Positions 8,073-16,864 of a DNA stretch of 64,000 bases are shown here, piece after piece (position 1 is the stretch's first letter; each line of letters opens with the position of its first letter). A program made the translations under genes and the position numbers. The stretch is from Luteipulveratus flavus (lineage in GTDB: Bacteria > Actinomycetota > Actinomycetes > Actinomycetales > Dermatophilaceae). The notes below the pieces were generated by a model. The model made no database searches. It saw nothing but the letters and a program-made list of their open reading frames with translations, and was not told the origin of the DNA. The stretch is from NCBI RefSeq assembly GCF_029439465.1, contig NZ_JAROAV010000033.1, forward strand, positions 124,001 to 188,000, in the 5' to 3' direction.

Positions 8073-9881
8073 ATGCTCAGGATCGGTGTCGACTCCGGCC
8101 CGGAGCGCACCGCGGTCGTCGTCGAGGACCGCGTGACGTACGAGCGTGCCTCGACGGTCGTACCGAGCGCCGTGGCACTCGACTCGGACGGCACCATCTG
8201 CACCGGCGACGCAGCGGCCGCCCGACTCGCCTCGCGCCCCGACAGCGGCGTGACCGATCCGCTCGCCCGGCTGCGTGAGGACCTCGCCTGCGTCCTCGGG
8301 GGCCGTCACCTCGACCCTGCGGCGCTGGCGGCCCGGCTGATGACCGACGCCATCGAGGGCGCCGCACCCGGCGCCTCCCACGGAGAGATGGAGCTGCTCG
8401 TCGCCGTCCCCGACGACGCCGGGCCGGCGACGTGCCGCCGCCTGCGGGAGGCCCTCGCCGACCTCGGGATGCCACGCGTCGCCTTCCAGCGGCGTTCCGG
8501 TGCTGCGCTGGCGGCTCACGGGCTGCGCGCGGACCGGCTGCTGCGCGCCCACGGCGGGCGGGACCGCGAGTACACCGCGGTCGTGACGGACGTGCGCGAG
8601 CGGGAGATCACCGCGACCGTGCTGGTCGCCACCACCGGCGGCTGGGTGCCCGAGCACCTGCTCGCGACGGCCGCACCGGACGGTGCTGTCACGGCGCAGT
8701 GGCGTGCCGCGGCGGTGCTCGACCTGCGTCGTCGCGCGACCGAGACGACGGACGGCGTGGTCCAGGTCGCGGTGCTGACCGGTACGGGAGCAGCCGACCC
8801 GGCCCTGGCGGCTGCGATCGGCGACCGGACGGGTGACCCGCCGCTGGTCCACCGGGAGCCGGAGCTGACGGTCGCGAGGGGTGTGCTCGGGACGTCGCGC
8901 CCGACCTCTCCCTCGGTCCGGCCCGTGGTCCGGCCTGCCGCGGCCCGCTCGGACGACGACACGCGGGACGACCTGCCGGTGGTGACCCCCTCTGCCGCGC
9001 ACACCGAGGACGACACCGAGGACGACCTGCCGGTCGTCGCAGGTCCCCTCGACCGGTTCGACCGCGCACCGGTGGTCGCCGCCGGTGCCGTACCCGCGCC
9101 CGACGGACCTGCTCCGGTGCGTACGGCCGGGCGTCGGCGGCGCGTCGCCCTGGCAGCCGCGTCAGCGGGCCTATTGGTGTGCATCACGGCCGCCGCCACG
9201 GGACTCGGGTCCACGGTGACCGGACTGTTCGACGGGGAGCGGGCACAGGCGGACACCACGCCGCGCGCCTCGGCCACCTCGGTCGTCGGGGGCACGCCCG
9301 GTGCGGCAGCACCGACCGGCACCGTCGCGCCGTGGGCGGCCGCCCCCACACCGTCGGCGCCGCGAGCCGTGACACCGACGCCGTCCACCGCCACGTCAGC
9401 GCGGCCCGGCGCCACGACGACACCCGATCGGGGCTCCCAGGTCCGCCGGCACCGGGATCGCACCGCGACGAAGGCCCGGTCCTCACACACCACGGTCCGC
9501 AAGGCTCCACAGCCGCGTTCCACTCCCCCACCGACCCAGAAGTCCGGGGCGCCGACGAAGCCGACCGCCACGAGCACGCCGCCGAGGACCACGACAGCGT
9601 CACCGACGCGCCCGCCGTCGACGAGCACGCCTCCGACGAAAACCCCCACCAGCAAGCCCACGACGAGCACACCGACGCCCAAGCCGACACCGCCGCCGAC
9701 CAGCGCACCGAGCAGCACGGCGACGAGCACGCCGGCGCCGTCGTCGACGTCGGCGCCACGGCCGTCCACCCCGCCGGCACCTGCGGCACCCGCGACGTCG
9801 ACCGGCTCGGGCAGCAGCGTCGGCGCGGGGACGTCGGGGGCGGTCGGGTCCGCGTCGAACGGGACCGCGGCGACGCCCTGA
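8073..9881 (+). CDS. Membrane-anchored degenerate Hsp70-like protein with Pro/Thr/Ser-rich tail
   Basis: 602 residues from the ATG at 8073, preferred because a GGGAGGGGG ribosome-binding site sits eight bases upstream. Residues 1-270 resemble the Hsp70/actin ATPase fold (MLRIGVDSG at the phosphate-1 position, ELLVAVPDDAG, a degenerate second phosphate loop around AVVTDVREREITATVL), but the glycine-rich nucleotide motifs are eroded, so ATPase activity is doubtful. A linker has a near-duplicate DDT(R/E)DDLPVV repeat. One membrane helix follows RRRR at about 357-380, then some 220 residues of Pro, Thr, Ser and Ala that would lie outside the cell. The architecture, a cytoplasmic chaperone-like module plus a wall-spanning stalk, suggests an envelope sensor or scaffold. 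That role is inferred. Confidence 0.75.
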   Translation: MLRIGVDSGPERTAVVVEDRVTYERASTVVPSAVALDSDGTICTGDAAAARLASRPDSGVTDPLARLREDLACVLGGRHLDPAALAARLMTDAIEGAAPGASHGEMELLVAVPDDAGPATCRRLREALADLGMPRVAFQRRSGAALAAHGLRADRLLRAHGGRDREYTAVVTDVREREITATVLVATTGGWVPEHLLATAAPDGAVTAQWRAAAVLDLRRRATETTDGVVQVAVLTGTGAADPALAAAIGDRTGDPPLVHREPELTVARGVLGTSRPTSPSVRPVVRPAAARSDDDTRDDLPVVTPSAAHTEDDTEDDLPVVAGPLDRFDRAPVVAAGAVPAPDGPAPVRTAGRRRRVALAAASAGLLVCITAAATGLGSTVTGLFDGERAQADTTPRASATSVVGGTPGAAAPTGTVAPWAAAPTPSAPRAVTPTPSTATSARPGATTTPDRGSQVRRHRDRTATKARSSHTTVRKAPQPRSTPPPTQKSGAPTKPTATSTPPRTTTASPTRPPSTSTPPTKTPTSKPTTSTPTPKPTPPPTSAPSSTATSTPAPSSTSAPRPSTPPAPAAPATSTGSGSSVGAGTSGAVGSASNGTAATP

Positions 9882-9883
9882 GC

Positions 9884-10999
9884 TCAGGCGTCGTAGTCGA
9901 GCGTGACCTCGTCGGTCACCGGGTGCGACTGGCAGGCCAGCACGATGCCCGCATCCACCTCTTCGGGCTCCAGGGCGTAGTTGCGGTCCATCCGGACCTC
10001 GCCCTGCACCACGCGGGCGCGGCAGGTCCCGCACACGCCGCCGGTACAGCTGAACGGCGCGTCCGGCCGGGTCCGTAGCGTCGCGTCCAGGATCGTCTCC
10101 TGCTTGCTCGGCATCTCGACCTCGGTCGTGCGCCCGTCCAGGTTGACGGTCACCACGGCCTCCGGCGGCGCACCCGGATCGCTCACGACGACGGGCGCCG
10201 GAGCTCCGACCTCGTCGACGTGGAAGACCTCGTGATGCACGTGCTCGTGCCCGACACCCTTCTCCTGCAACAGCTCTCGCGCACCCTCGACCATCCCGAA
10301 CGGGCCGCACAGGTACCACTCGTCGACGCCGTCGACCGGCAGCAGCGTGTCGAAGAGACGCTGGAGCCGGTCGCGGTCGAGCCGGCCGTGGAACAGGTCG
10401 ACGTCCTGCGCCTCGCGCGACAGGACGTGCACCAGGTGGAAGCGGCCGGGGTGGGCGTTCTTGAGGTCCTCCAGCTCCTCCAGGAACATCACCGAGGAGG
10501 TGCGACGGTTGCCGTACAGCAGCGTGACCCGCGACTGCGGCTCCTCCTCGAGCACCGTCGCCAGCAGCGAGAGCACCGGGGTGATGCCGGAACCGGCGGC
10601 GATGAACACGTGATGGCGACGCGCCGTCGGGTCGGTCGGCACGGTGAACCCGCCGAGCGGTGACATGACCTCGATCTCGTGGCCGACGTCGATCTTCTCG
10701 TTGAGCCAGGTGGACATCGCACCGCCGGGCACGACCGCCGAACCAACGCGAACCTGCTTGCGGCGCAACGCCTCTCCGCGGGAGAGGCAGATGGAGTACG
10801 AGCGCCGCACCTCCTCACCCGCGATCGTCGCGCGCAGGGTAAGGTGCTGGCCCGGCTCGAACGCGAAGTCGTCGGCGAGCTCGTCCGGCACGGCGAAGGA
10901 GATCGCCACGGCGTCGTCCGTCAGCTGCTGGACGCCCGCGATGGGCAGCAGGTGGAAGCGCGGACGCGTGCGACGGGTGGTCTGGTTCAGCAGGGGCAT
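9884..10999 (-). CDS. paaE: Phenylacetyl-CoA epoxidase subunit PaaE (reductase)
   Basis: 371 residues. Electron-transfer subunit that passes NADPH electrons to the PaaAC di-iron centre. The N-terminal FAD-binding domain has RRSYSICLS, the NAD-binding domain has FIAAGSGITPVLSLL and EWYLCGPFGMV, and the C-terminal plant-type ferredoxin domain has FSCTGGVCGTCRARV with the last cluster ligand in VLACQSHP. The ATG at 10999 overlaps the paaD stop by one base (TGATG). It is the last gene of paaABCDE and converges with the Hsp70-like gene two bases away. Confidence 0.95.
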   Translation of the reverse strand: MPLLNQTTRRTRPRFHLLPIAGVQQLTDDAVAISFAVPDELADDFAFEPGQHLTLRATIAGEEVRRSYSICLSRGEALRRKQVRVGSAVVPGGAMSTWLNEKIDVGHEIEVMSPLGGFTVPTDPTARRHHVFIAAGSGITPVLSLLATVLEEEPQSRVTLLYGNRRTSSVMFLEELEDLKNAHPGRFHLVHVLSREAQDVDLFHGRLDRDRLQRLFDTLLPVDGVDEWYLCGPFGMVEGARELLQEKGVGHEHVHHEVFHVDEVGAPAPVVVSDPGAPPEAVVTVNLDGRTTEVEMPSKQETILDATLRTRPDAPFSCTGGVCGTCRARVVQGEVRMDRNYALEPEEVDAGIVLACQSHPVTDEVTLDYDA

Positions 11000-11505
11000 C
11001 AGATGGCCTTGAACTCTTCGAAGGGCTCGTGACAGTCCAGGCACCGACGCAGCGCCTTGCACGAGGTGGAGCCGAACCGGGAGATCTGCTCCGTGTGCTC
11101 CGACCCGCACAGCGGGCACGCGACCCGCCGCACGCTCAGGTCGAGCGACACCGGGCCGGCCGCCGCGACGCCCGCACCGGGCTGCGGCGGGGCGATGCCG
11201 AACCGCGCGAGCGCGTCCCGGCCACGCTCGGACATCCAGTCGGTCGTCCAGGCAGGCGCCAGCCGGACGTCGACCTCGGCGCGCAGGCCGTGGGCGGCGA
11301 CGACCGCACCGATGCCGTCCTCGATCGCGCGCATCGCCGGGCAGCCGGAGTAGGTCGGGGTGATGACGACCCGGACGACCTCGCCGTCGACCTCGACCGA
11401 GCGCAGGATGCCCAGGTCCTCGATGGAGATGACCGGGACCTCGGGGTCCGGGACGGCGCGCACCGCGGCGACGACGTCCGTACGGGCCCGGGTGGCGGCG
11501 GTCAC
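10999..11505 (-). CDS. paaD: Phenylacetyl-CoA epoxidase assembly protein PaaD
   Basis: 168 residues from the GTG at 11505, which overlaps the paaC stop as GTGA. The first about 100 residues are a MIP18/DUF59 domain (VPDPEVPVISIEDLGILRSV, TPTYSGCPAM) of the type used in iron-sulfur or metal-centre maturation. The C-terminal 45 residues carry two cysteine pairs (CPLCGSE and CLDCHE) that may bind zinc or iron, as in other PaaD proteins. It is required for a functional epoxidase in other bacteria, probably by helping assemble a metal centre. Confidence 0.93.
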   Translation of the reverse strand: MTAATRARTDVVAAVRAVPDPEVPVISIEDLGILRSVEVDGEVVRVVITPTYSGCPAMRAIEDGIGAVVAAHGLRAEVDVRLAPAWTTDWMSERGRDALARFGIAPPQPGAGVAAAGPVSLDLSVRRVACPLCGSEHTEQISRFGSTSCKALRRCLDCHEPFEEFKAI

Positions 11506-12311
11506 CAGGTGGCTCCCGGGTGCGAGCGCGCGATGTGCTGCATCTCGGCGAGCAGGTAGCCCATGCACTGGTCGTGCACACCACGCCGGCCACCGCGCGA
11601 GCGCCACCGGGAGTCGTCCGGCAGGGTCAGCGTGGCGCGCTCGACCAGGGCGGCGACACGGGCGACCACGGCGTCGTGCAGCGAGGACGGCAGCACGCCG
11701 ATGCCCGCCTCGGCCGCCGCGGAGGACACCGCGTCATCGTCGAACAGCTCGGCGAGGTAAGGCAGGACGACCTCGAGGGCCGCCTGCATGCGCTCGTGCG
11801 ACTCCTGCGTGCCATCACCCAGCCGCAGCACCCACTGCTCGGCGTGGTCGCGGTGGTAGTCGACCTCCTTGACCGCCTTCGCGGCGATCGCGGCCAGGAC
11901 CGGGTCCGACGAACCGGTGAGAGCGGCGTACAGCTCGCGCTGGTAGGCGGCGAACCACACCATCCGCGCCATCTCGAAGGCGAAGTCGCCCCGCGGCTGC
12001 TGGACCAGGTGGACGCAGCGGAACTCGCGCTCGTCGCGGAAGTAGGCGAGGTCGTCCTCGCCGCGGCCGGTGCCGTCGAGCTCACCGGAGCGGGTCAGCA
12101 GCGCGCGTGCCTGCCCGAGGAGGTCCAGGCCGATGTTGCCCAGCGCCATGTCCTCCTCGATCTGCGGCGCCCGCGAGATCCACTCCCCCAGGCGCTGCGC
12201 GTAGATCAGGGCGTCGTCGCCGAGCTGCAGGCAGTACGCCGCGACCAGCGAGTCCCCTTCCGGCACCACGGACTCGGGCGCCTTGCCCACCCACGTGACG
12301 TCGCCGCTCAC
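11502..12311 (-). CDS. paaC: Phenylacetyl-CoA epoxidase structural subunit PaaC
   Basis: 269 residues from the GTG at 12311 (GTGA overlap with the paaB stop). It is the ferritin-like structural subunit that pairs with PaaA; family blocks ALIYAQRLGEWISRAPQIEE, ALGNIGLDLLGQARAL, FEMARMVWFAAYQRELY and KEVDYHRDHAEQWVLRLGDG are clear. The C-terminus ends in YLLAEMQHIARSHPGATW, typical of full-length PaaC. A longer frame upstream overlaps paaB in another phase and is not used. Confidence 0.94.
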   Translation of the reverse strand: MSGDVTWVGKAPESVVPEGDSLVAAYCLQLGDDALIYAQRLGEWISRAPQIEEDMALGNIGLDLLGQARALLTRSGELDGTGRGEDDLAYFRDEREFRCVHLVQQPRGDFAFEMARMVWFAAYQRELYAALTGSSDPVLAAIAAKAVKEVDYHRDHAEQWVLRLGDGTQESHERMQAALEVVLPYLAELFDDDAVSSAAAEAGIGVLPSSLHDAVVARVAALVERATLTLPDDSRWRSRGGRRGVHDQCMGYLLAEMQHIARSHPGATW

Positions 12312-12589
12312 AGGTACTCCACATCCTCGGGCACGTCGTAGAACGTCGGGTGGCGGTAGACCTTGTCGGCAGCGGGGTCGAAGAAGGAGTCCTTCTCGTC
12401 CGGGCTGCTCGCCGTGATGTCGTCGGCGGCCACGACCCACACCGAGACGCCCTCCTGGCGCCGGGTGTAGAGGTCACGAGCGTTGCGCAGCGCCATCGTC
12501 GCGTCCGGCGCGTGCAGCGACCCGACGTGCACGTGCGACAGGCCGCGCTTGGGCCGGACGAACACCTCGTACAGCGCACCCTCGCTCAT
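12308..12589 (-). CDS. paaB: Phenylacetyl-CoA epoxidase subunit PaaB
   Basis: 93 residues from the ATG at 12589, which overlaps the paaA stop as ATGA. It contains the family signature [20 protein letters not shown] and [19 protein letters not shown]. PaaB bridges PaaAC subcomplexes in the epoxidase. The small size and sequence match the family well, and the order paaA-B-C-D-E is complete with every junction overlapping by one to four bases, which suggests tight stoichiometric translation. Confidence 0.94.
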   Translation of the reverse strand: MSEGALYEVFVRPKRGLSHVHVGSLHAPDATMALRNARDLYTRRQEGVSVWVVAADDITASSPDEKDSFFDPAADKVYRHPTFYDVPEDVEYL

Positions 12590-13632
12590 GCCACGGCTCC
12601 CTTCGTTCGTGCGGCGGACTTCTCGGCGTACGCGGTCGCGGCCTCGCGCACCCACGCGCCGTCGTCGTGCGCGGTGACCCGGTGGGCGATGCGGGCGGCG
12701 TTCATCGGGCCGTCACCCTTGATGACCCGCCACAGCTCGTCCCAGTCGATCGCGCCGAAGTCCCAGTGCCCGCGCTCCTCGTTCCAGCGCAGGTCCGGGT
12801 CGGGCAGCGTCAGGCCCAGCTTCTGCGCCTGCGGCACCGTCATGTCGATGAACTTCTGGCGCAGGTCGTCGTTGCTGAACCGCTTGATGCCCCAGGCCAT
12901 CGACTGCTCGGTGTGACCGCCGCCCTTCGCGGCCTCGCCGGTGTCGGGCGGCCCGAACATCATCAGCGCCGGCCACCACCAGCGATCCGCGGCGTCCTGC
13001 GCCATGGCCTTCTGATCGTCGGTGCCGCGCGCGAGCGTCCACAGGATCTCGAACCCCTGGCGCTGGTGGAAGGACTCCTCCTTGCAGACCCGGATCATCG
13101 CGCGGGCGTACGGGCCGTAGGAGCAGCGGCACAGCGGCACCTGGTTCATGATCGCGGCGCCGTCGACCAGCCAGCCGATCGCACCCACGTCGGCCCAGGT
13201 CGCCGTCGGGTAGTTGAAGATCGAGGAGTACTTCTGCCGCCCCGAGTGCAGCTTGTCCAGCAGCTCGGAGCGGTCCACGCCGAGCGTCTCGGCGGCGCTG
13301 TAGAGGTACAGCCCGTGACCGGCCTCGTCCTGCACCTTGGCCATCAGGATCGCCTTGCGGCGCAGCGAGGGCGCCCGGGAGATCCAGTTGCCCTCCGGTT
13401 GCATGCCGATGATCTCTGAGTGCGCGTGCTGAGCGATCTGCCGGATCAGCGTCTTGCGGTAGTCGTCGGGCATGTCGTCGCGCGGCTCGATGCGCTGCTC
13501 GCGCGCGATGAGGTCGTCGAAGGAGCCGGGCGTCGTCCGGCGCTCGGTGGCGGACTGCAGGACGTCGTCGAGGGCGCCACCCTCGGCCGCATTGAGCGGC
13601 TCGGCGTCAGTGCCGAAGTCGTTGCCGTACAT
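12586..13632 (-). CDS. paaA: Phenylacetyl-CoA epoxidase catalytic subunit PaaA
   Basis: 348 residues from the ATG at 13632. It is the di-iron oxygenase subunit that forms the ring-1,2-epoxide of phenylacetyl-CoA. Iron-ligand regions of the ferritin-like fold are visible in [34 protein letters not shown] and [14 protein letters not shown], and the substrate-side [19 protein letters not shown] block is intact. The sequence GGGAGGT sits almost against the ATG, which is unusually short spacing for a ribosome-binding site. First gene of the paa operon. The CoA ligase, isomerase and beta-oxidation genes of the pathway are not in this window. Confidence 0.95.
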   Translation of the reverse strand: MYGNDFGTDAEPLNAAEGGALDDVLQSATERRTTPGSFDDLIAREQRIEPRDDMPDDYRKTLIRQIAQHAHSEIIGMQPEGNWISRAPSLRRKAILMAKVQDEAGHGLYLYSAAETLGVDRSELLDKLHSGRQKYSSIFNYPTATWADVGAIGWLVDGAAIMNQVPLCRCSYGPYARAMIRVCKEESFHQRQGFEILWTLARGTDDQKAMAQDAADRWWWPALMMFGPPDTGEAAKGGGHTEQSMAWGIKRFSNDDLRQKFIDMTVPQAQKLGLTLPDPDLRWNEERGHWDFGAIDWDELWRVIKGDGPMNAARIAHRVTAHDDGAWVREAATAYAEKSAARTKGAVA

Positions 13633-13650
13633 ACCTCCCAGGATGCCGCC

Positions 13651-13689
13651 TATGACACGAGATCGCAATTCTGCTCCTCGACTGTCATA
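13651..13689. promoter_or_regulatory. Spaced inverted repeat between paaA and the divergent acetyltransferase
   Basis: TATGACA (13651-13657) and TGTCATA (13683-13689) are exact reverse complements with centres 32 bases (about three helical turns) apart, inside the 83-base divergent intergenic region. The spacing and AT-rich arms suit a dimeric or looping operator controlling paaA, the acetyltransferase, or both. It does not resemble the corynebacterial PaaR site. The role is inferred from position only. Confidence 0.35.
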
Positions 13690-13715
13690 CCCACCGTCCT
13701 TGCGACACTGCTCCC

Positions 13716-14258
13716 ATGAGCGCATCGCAGCCGGTCCCCGACGCCGCCGTCCGTACCGCCCGGGTCGCCGACGCGGCAGCGGTCGGCGCGGTCCAGAGCA
13801 CGGTGTGGCGGGCCGCGTACGTCGACCTGCTGCCCGCCGAGGCGATCGACGGCTTCGACGCAGCGATGTTCACCGAGGTGTGGACCCGCTCGCTGCAGGA
13901 GCCGCCGACGCCGCAGCACCGGCTGCTGGTCGCGACGCGCGGCGAGGACGTCGTCGGTCTCGTCGCGGTCGGCCCGACCGAGGAGACCGGACGTGGTGAG
14001 GTCCTGGTCCTGTGCGTCCTGCCCGATGAACGCCGCACCGGGCACGGCTCGCGCCTGCTCAACGCGGCCGTCGACACGCTGCGCGCCAACGACTTCCGGG
14101 AGGTCGAGACCTGGGTCCCGGCGACCGACGAGTCCGCACGTCGCTTCCTCGAGGGCGCCGGGCTGCACGCCGACGGTGCCTGGCGCGACCGCTCGGTGTC
14201 CGACGACGGCCGGACCCTGCGGGAGGTCAGGCTCCTCGCCTCCATCACCGATGAGTGA
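13716..14258 (+). CDS. GNAT family N-acetyltransferase
   Basis: 180 residues. The acetyl-CoA binding motif A is visible in [22 protein letters not shown], with the N-terminal arm [16 protein letters not shown] and the C-terminal [22 protein letters not shown], which place it in the GNAT superfamily. The acceptor substrate cannot be predicted. Its end overlaps the azlC start by eight bases, so it is translated with the azlCD transporter genes; an acetylated amino acid or detoxification role is possible but unproven. Confidence 0.88.
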   Translation: MSASQPVPDAAVRTARVADAAAVGAVQSTVWRAAYVDLLPAEAIDGFDAAMFTEVWTRSLQEPPTPQHRLLVATRGEDVVGLVAVGPTEETGRGEVLVLCVLPDERRTGHGSRLLNAAVDTLRANDFREVETWVPATDESARRFLEGAGLHADGAWRDRSVSDDGRTLREVRLLASITDE

Positions 14259-14952
14259 GCCCGTGGTCGAGGACGACCCGCAGTCGCGTCGGCGTGCCGT
14301 CGTCCGGCAGAGCCTGTCCGTCGCCGTCGCGACCGGGTTGTACGGCGTCAGCTTCGGTGCGCTGTCGGTCGCGGCCGGACTGACCACCTGGCAGACGGTC
14401 GCGCTGTCCCTTCTGCTGTTCAGCGGCGGTTCGCAGTTCGCGCTGGTCGGTGTCATCGCCGCCGGCGGGTCCGGGGTCTCGGCCGTCGCGACATCGACAC
14501 TGCTCGGCGTCCGCAACGGCCTCTACGGGCTCCAGGTCAACCGGCTGCTGCAAGCCCGCGGCTGGCGGCGGGTGCTCGCGGCGCACGTCACCATCGACGA
14601 GTCCACCGCGGTCGGGGTCGCCCAGCCGGAGCCGGCGCTGTCCCGGGTCGGGTTCTGGTGGACCGGCCTGGGCGTCTTCGTCGGCTGGAACGTCACGACC
14701 TTCGTCGGCGCGCTCGTCGGCAACGCCCTGGGCGACCCACGCCGGTACGGCCTGGACGCCGCCGCCGTCGCCGCCTTCATCGCGCTGCTGTGGCCGCGCC
14801 TCGGCACCGGCGAGGCGCGGGTCGTCGCCGTGGGCGCCGCCGCCATCGCCCTCCTGCTCGCGCCGCACACCGCGGCCGGCGTGCCCGTCCTGGCCGCGAG
14901 CGCTGCCGCCGTCGTCGCGGGCCTGCTGCCCCGACGTACGCAGGGCGCGTGA
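14251..14952 (+). CDS. azlC: AzlC family branched-chain amino acid exporter, large subunit
   Basis: 233 residues with about five or six membrane segments. Family motifs are TGLYGVSFGALSVAAGLT near the N-terminus, FSGGSQFALVG, RNGLYGLQVNRLL and TIDESTAVG. AzlC works with the small AzlD protein to export branched-chain amino acids or analogues across the cytoplasmic membrane. The ATG at 14251 lies inside the acetyltransferase end (eight-base overlap), and the stop overlaps the azlD start by one base. Confidence 0.92.
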   Translation: MSEPVVEDDPQSRRRAVVRQSLSVAVATGLYGVSFGALSVAAGLTTWQTVALSLLLFSGGSQFALVGVIAAGGSGVSAVATSTLLGVRNGLYGLQVNRLLQARGWRRVLAAHVTIDESTAVGVAQPEPALSRVGFWWTGLGVFVGWNVTTFVGALVGNALGDPRRYGLDAAAVAAFIALLWPRLGTGEARVVAVGAAAIALLLAPHTAAGVPVLAASAAAVVAGLLPRRTQGA

Positions 14953-15266
14953 TGAGCGCCTGGACCACGGTGCTGCTGGCCGCCGGCGCTGCGTACGCGC
15001 TGAAGCTGGCGGGTTACGTGGTGCCCGCGCACCTGCTGGAGGGGCCCGTCGTGTCCCGGATGGTCCGGCTGCTGCCGATCGCCCTGCTCGCCGCGCTCGT
15101 GGTGGTCCAGGCGTTCGTCTCCCCCGGCGGCGGTCTCGTCGTGGACGCCCGGACCGCCGCGCTCGGCGTCGCGGTGGTGGCGCTCCTGCTGCGGGCTCCG
15201 TTCATCGTCGTCGTGGTGGCCGCCGCCGCGACCGCCGCAGGGCTTCGCGCCGTGGGGATCGGTTAG
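14952..15266 (+). CDS. azlD: AzlD family transporter, small subunit
   Basis: 104 residues, almost entirely hydrophobic, with three to four predicted helices. The motif YALKLAGYVVPAHLLEGP and the following RLLPIALLAALVV are characteristic of AzlD. It starts at an ATG overlapping the azlC stop (TGATG) and ends the acetyltransferase-azlC-azlD operon, which converges with the DedA gene. Confidence 0.9.
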   Translation: MSAWTTVLLAAGAAYALKLAGYVVPAHLLEGPVVSRMVRLLPIALLAALVVVQAFVSPGGGLVVDARTAALGVAVVALLLRAPFIVVVVAAAATAAGLRAVGIG

Positions 15267-15362
15267 GCGCGATCCATCCGCACCCTGGAGATCACCCACC
15301 GGAGGTGCTGCTCGACCAGGTCGGCGGCCTCGCCCGGCCGGCGGTGGAGGCAGGTCGTCCGC

Positions 15363-16013
15363 TCAGGCGTCCGCCGGGGCACGCTCCGGCTCCGGGCGGC
15401 GAGCGGCACGGGCCGTCCGTCGTCTCGCGATCACCAGGCGGCCCACCTCGATCAGCACCGACGCGGCCATCGCCATGCCGATGCCGAGTGCGAGCCCCTT
15501 GAGCGGCTGGTTCTCGAAGGCCGCGCCGCCGATGAACCCCATCAGGCAGCCGTGCAGCGCCCACAGGCTCGCGCCGAGGGCGTCGAACGCACTGAACCGC
15601 CGCAACGGGTACCGCGTCGCGCCGAGCACCAGCGTCGTCGCGATCCGGCCCCAGGGGATGAACCGGGCGACCACCAGGGCCATGCCACCGCGCCGGTCGA
15701 GCATCGCCCTGGCGGCCGCGATCGCCCGACCGCGCCGCGAGTCCGACGGCACCGCATCGACCCGACCGGAGAGGAGCCGGCCCAGGAAGAAGGTGAGGTG
15801 GTCGCCGATCCAGGCCCCGAGGCCGGCGGCGAGCAGGACCGCGGGGAGGCTCGGCGTGCCGGTCGAACCCGCGTACACCCCCGCCATGATCAGCGGCGCC
15901 TCGCTCGGGAACACCGGGACCACCGAGTCCACCAACGACATCCCGAACAGTGCGGGGTACACCCAGGCCGAGCCCATCAGCTGCTCGATCCAGCCGAGGA
16001 TCCCGTCGATCAC
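15363..16013 (-). CDS. DedA family membrane protein
   Basis: 216 residues with four to five membrane segments and a basic C-terminal tail. The SNARE-associated/VTT region shows VVPVFPSEAPLIMAG, GAWIGDHLTFFLGR and the RFIPWGR segment with ALVVARF, as in DedA proteins that act as lipid (undecaprenyl phosphate or phosphatidylethanolamine) flippases in other bacteria. The second half (GASLWALHGCLMGFIGG) matches the family. A GTG start at 16013 has an AGAGG sequence upstream. It is monocistronic between azlD (convergent) and dapB. Confidence 0.88.
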   Translation of the reverse strand: MIDGILGWIEQLMGSAWVYPALFGMSLVDSVVPVFPSEAPLIMAGVYAGSTGTPSLPAVLLAAGLGAWIGDHLTFFLGRLLSGRVDAVPSDSRRGRAIAAARAMLDRRGGMALVVARFIPWGRIATTLVLGATRYPLRRFSAFDALGASLWALHGCLMGFIGGAAFENQPLKGLALGIGMAMAASVLIEVGRLVIARRRTARAARRPEPERAPADA

Positions 16014-16113
16014 GTCCTCTTCACACCCTGCATGACATCACGCTAGGTCGGCCGGGCAACAGGCGGCTGAACACCAGGTGGCCGGCGGTCGCGTCACCGG
16101 CGCGCGAGCGGGG

Positions 16114-16860
16114 TCAGAGACCGAGGTAGTGCTCCAGCCCGACGGTGAGGCCGGGGTGGTCGCCGACCTGCCGCACACCGGACAGGACGCCCGGCATGAA
16201 GCTCACCCGGTCGAAGGAGTCGTGCCGGAGCGTGAGCGCCTCGCCCACCGCGCCGAACGCGACCTCCTGGTGGGCGACGCGGCCGCGCATCCGCAGCGCG
16301 TGGACCGGGACGCCGTCGACGCGAGCCCCGCGTGCGCCGTCCGGGTCCGAGGAAGTGGCGTCGGGAACCTCGCCCAGACCCGCCTCGCGACGCGCGGCGG
16401 CGATGAGGGACGCCGTGCGCGCAGCGGTCCCCGACGGCGCGTCCACCTTGCCGGGGTGATGGGTCTCGACCACCTCGACCGACTCGTAGAAGCGGGCCGC
16501 CTGCTGCGCGAACGACATCATCAGCAGCGCGCCGATCGCGAAGTTGGGCGCGATGAGCACCCCGACGCCCGGTTGCCCGGACAGCCGCTCGCTCAGCGCG
16601 TCGAGGCGCTCCTGCGACCAGCCCGTCGTGCCGACGACCGCGTGCACGCCTCGCTCGACGCAGTGCGCGACGTTCGCCGGCGACGCGTCGGGCACGGTCA
16701 GCTCGACCGCGACCCGGGCTCCGGCGAGGTCGCCGAGGTCGTCGCCGGCGCCGAACCGGCCGACGAGGTCGAGGTCGTGCGCGTCCTCGACGGCCCGGCA
16801 GGCCTGCATGCCCATGCGGCCGGAGGCGCCGATGACGGCGACGGGGATGCGATCGGTCAC
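16114..16860 (-). CDS. dapB: 4-hydroxy-tetrahydrodipicolinate reductase
   Basis: 248 residues, GTG start at 16860. It catalyses the NAD(P)H-dependent step after DapA in lysine and diaminopimelate synthesis. The nucleotide-binding VAVIGASGRMG is at residues 7-17, VVGTTGWS and APNFAIGALLMM follow, and the catalytic/binding block HHPGKVDAPSGTA is intact. The C-terminus (SFMPGVLSGVRQVGDHPGLT) is typical of the actinobacterial form. It follows the PhoD-like gene by only four bases on the same strand and may be co-transcribed with it. Confidence 0.95.
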   Translation of the reverse strand: MTDRIPVAVIGASGRMGMQACRAVEDAHDLDLVGRFGAGDDLGDLAGARVAVELTVPDASPANVAHCVERGVHAVVGTTGWSQERLDALSERLSGQPGVGVLIAPNFAIGALLMMSFAQQAARFYESVEVVETHHPGKVDAPSGTAARTASLIAAARREAGLGEVPDATSSDPDGARGARVDGVPVHALRMRGRVAHQEVAFGAVGEALTLRHDSFDRVSFMPGVLSGVRQVGDHPGLTVGLEHYLGL

Positions 16861-16864
16861 GGCC

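Noticed and set aside
9880-13635. paa genes as a horizontally acquired island
   Set aside because: Base composition and overlap style are the same as in the neighbouring core genes, and no mobile-element sequence flanks them.
15267-15362. Possible terminator between azlD and the DedA gene
   Set aside because: GC-rich sequence with short complementary stretches, but no stem longer than five or six pairs could be drawn convincingly.
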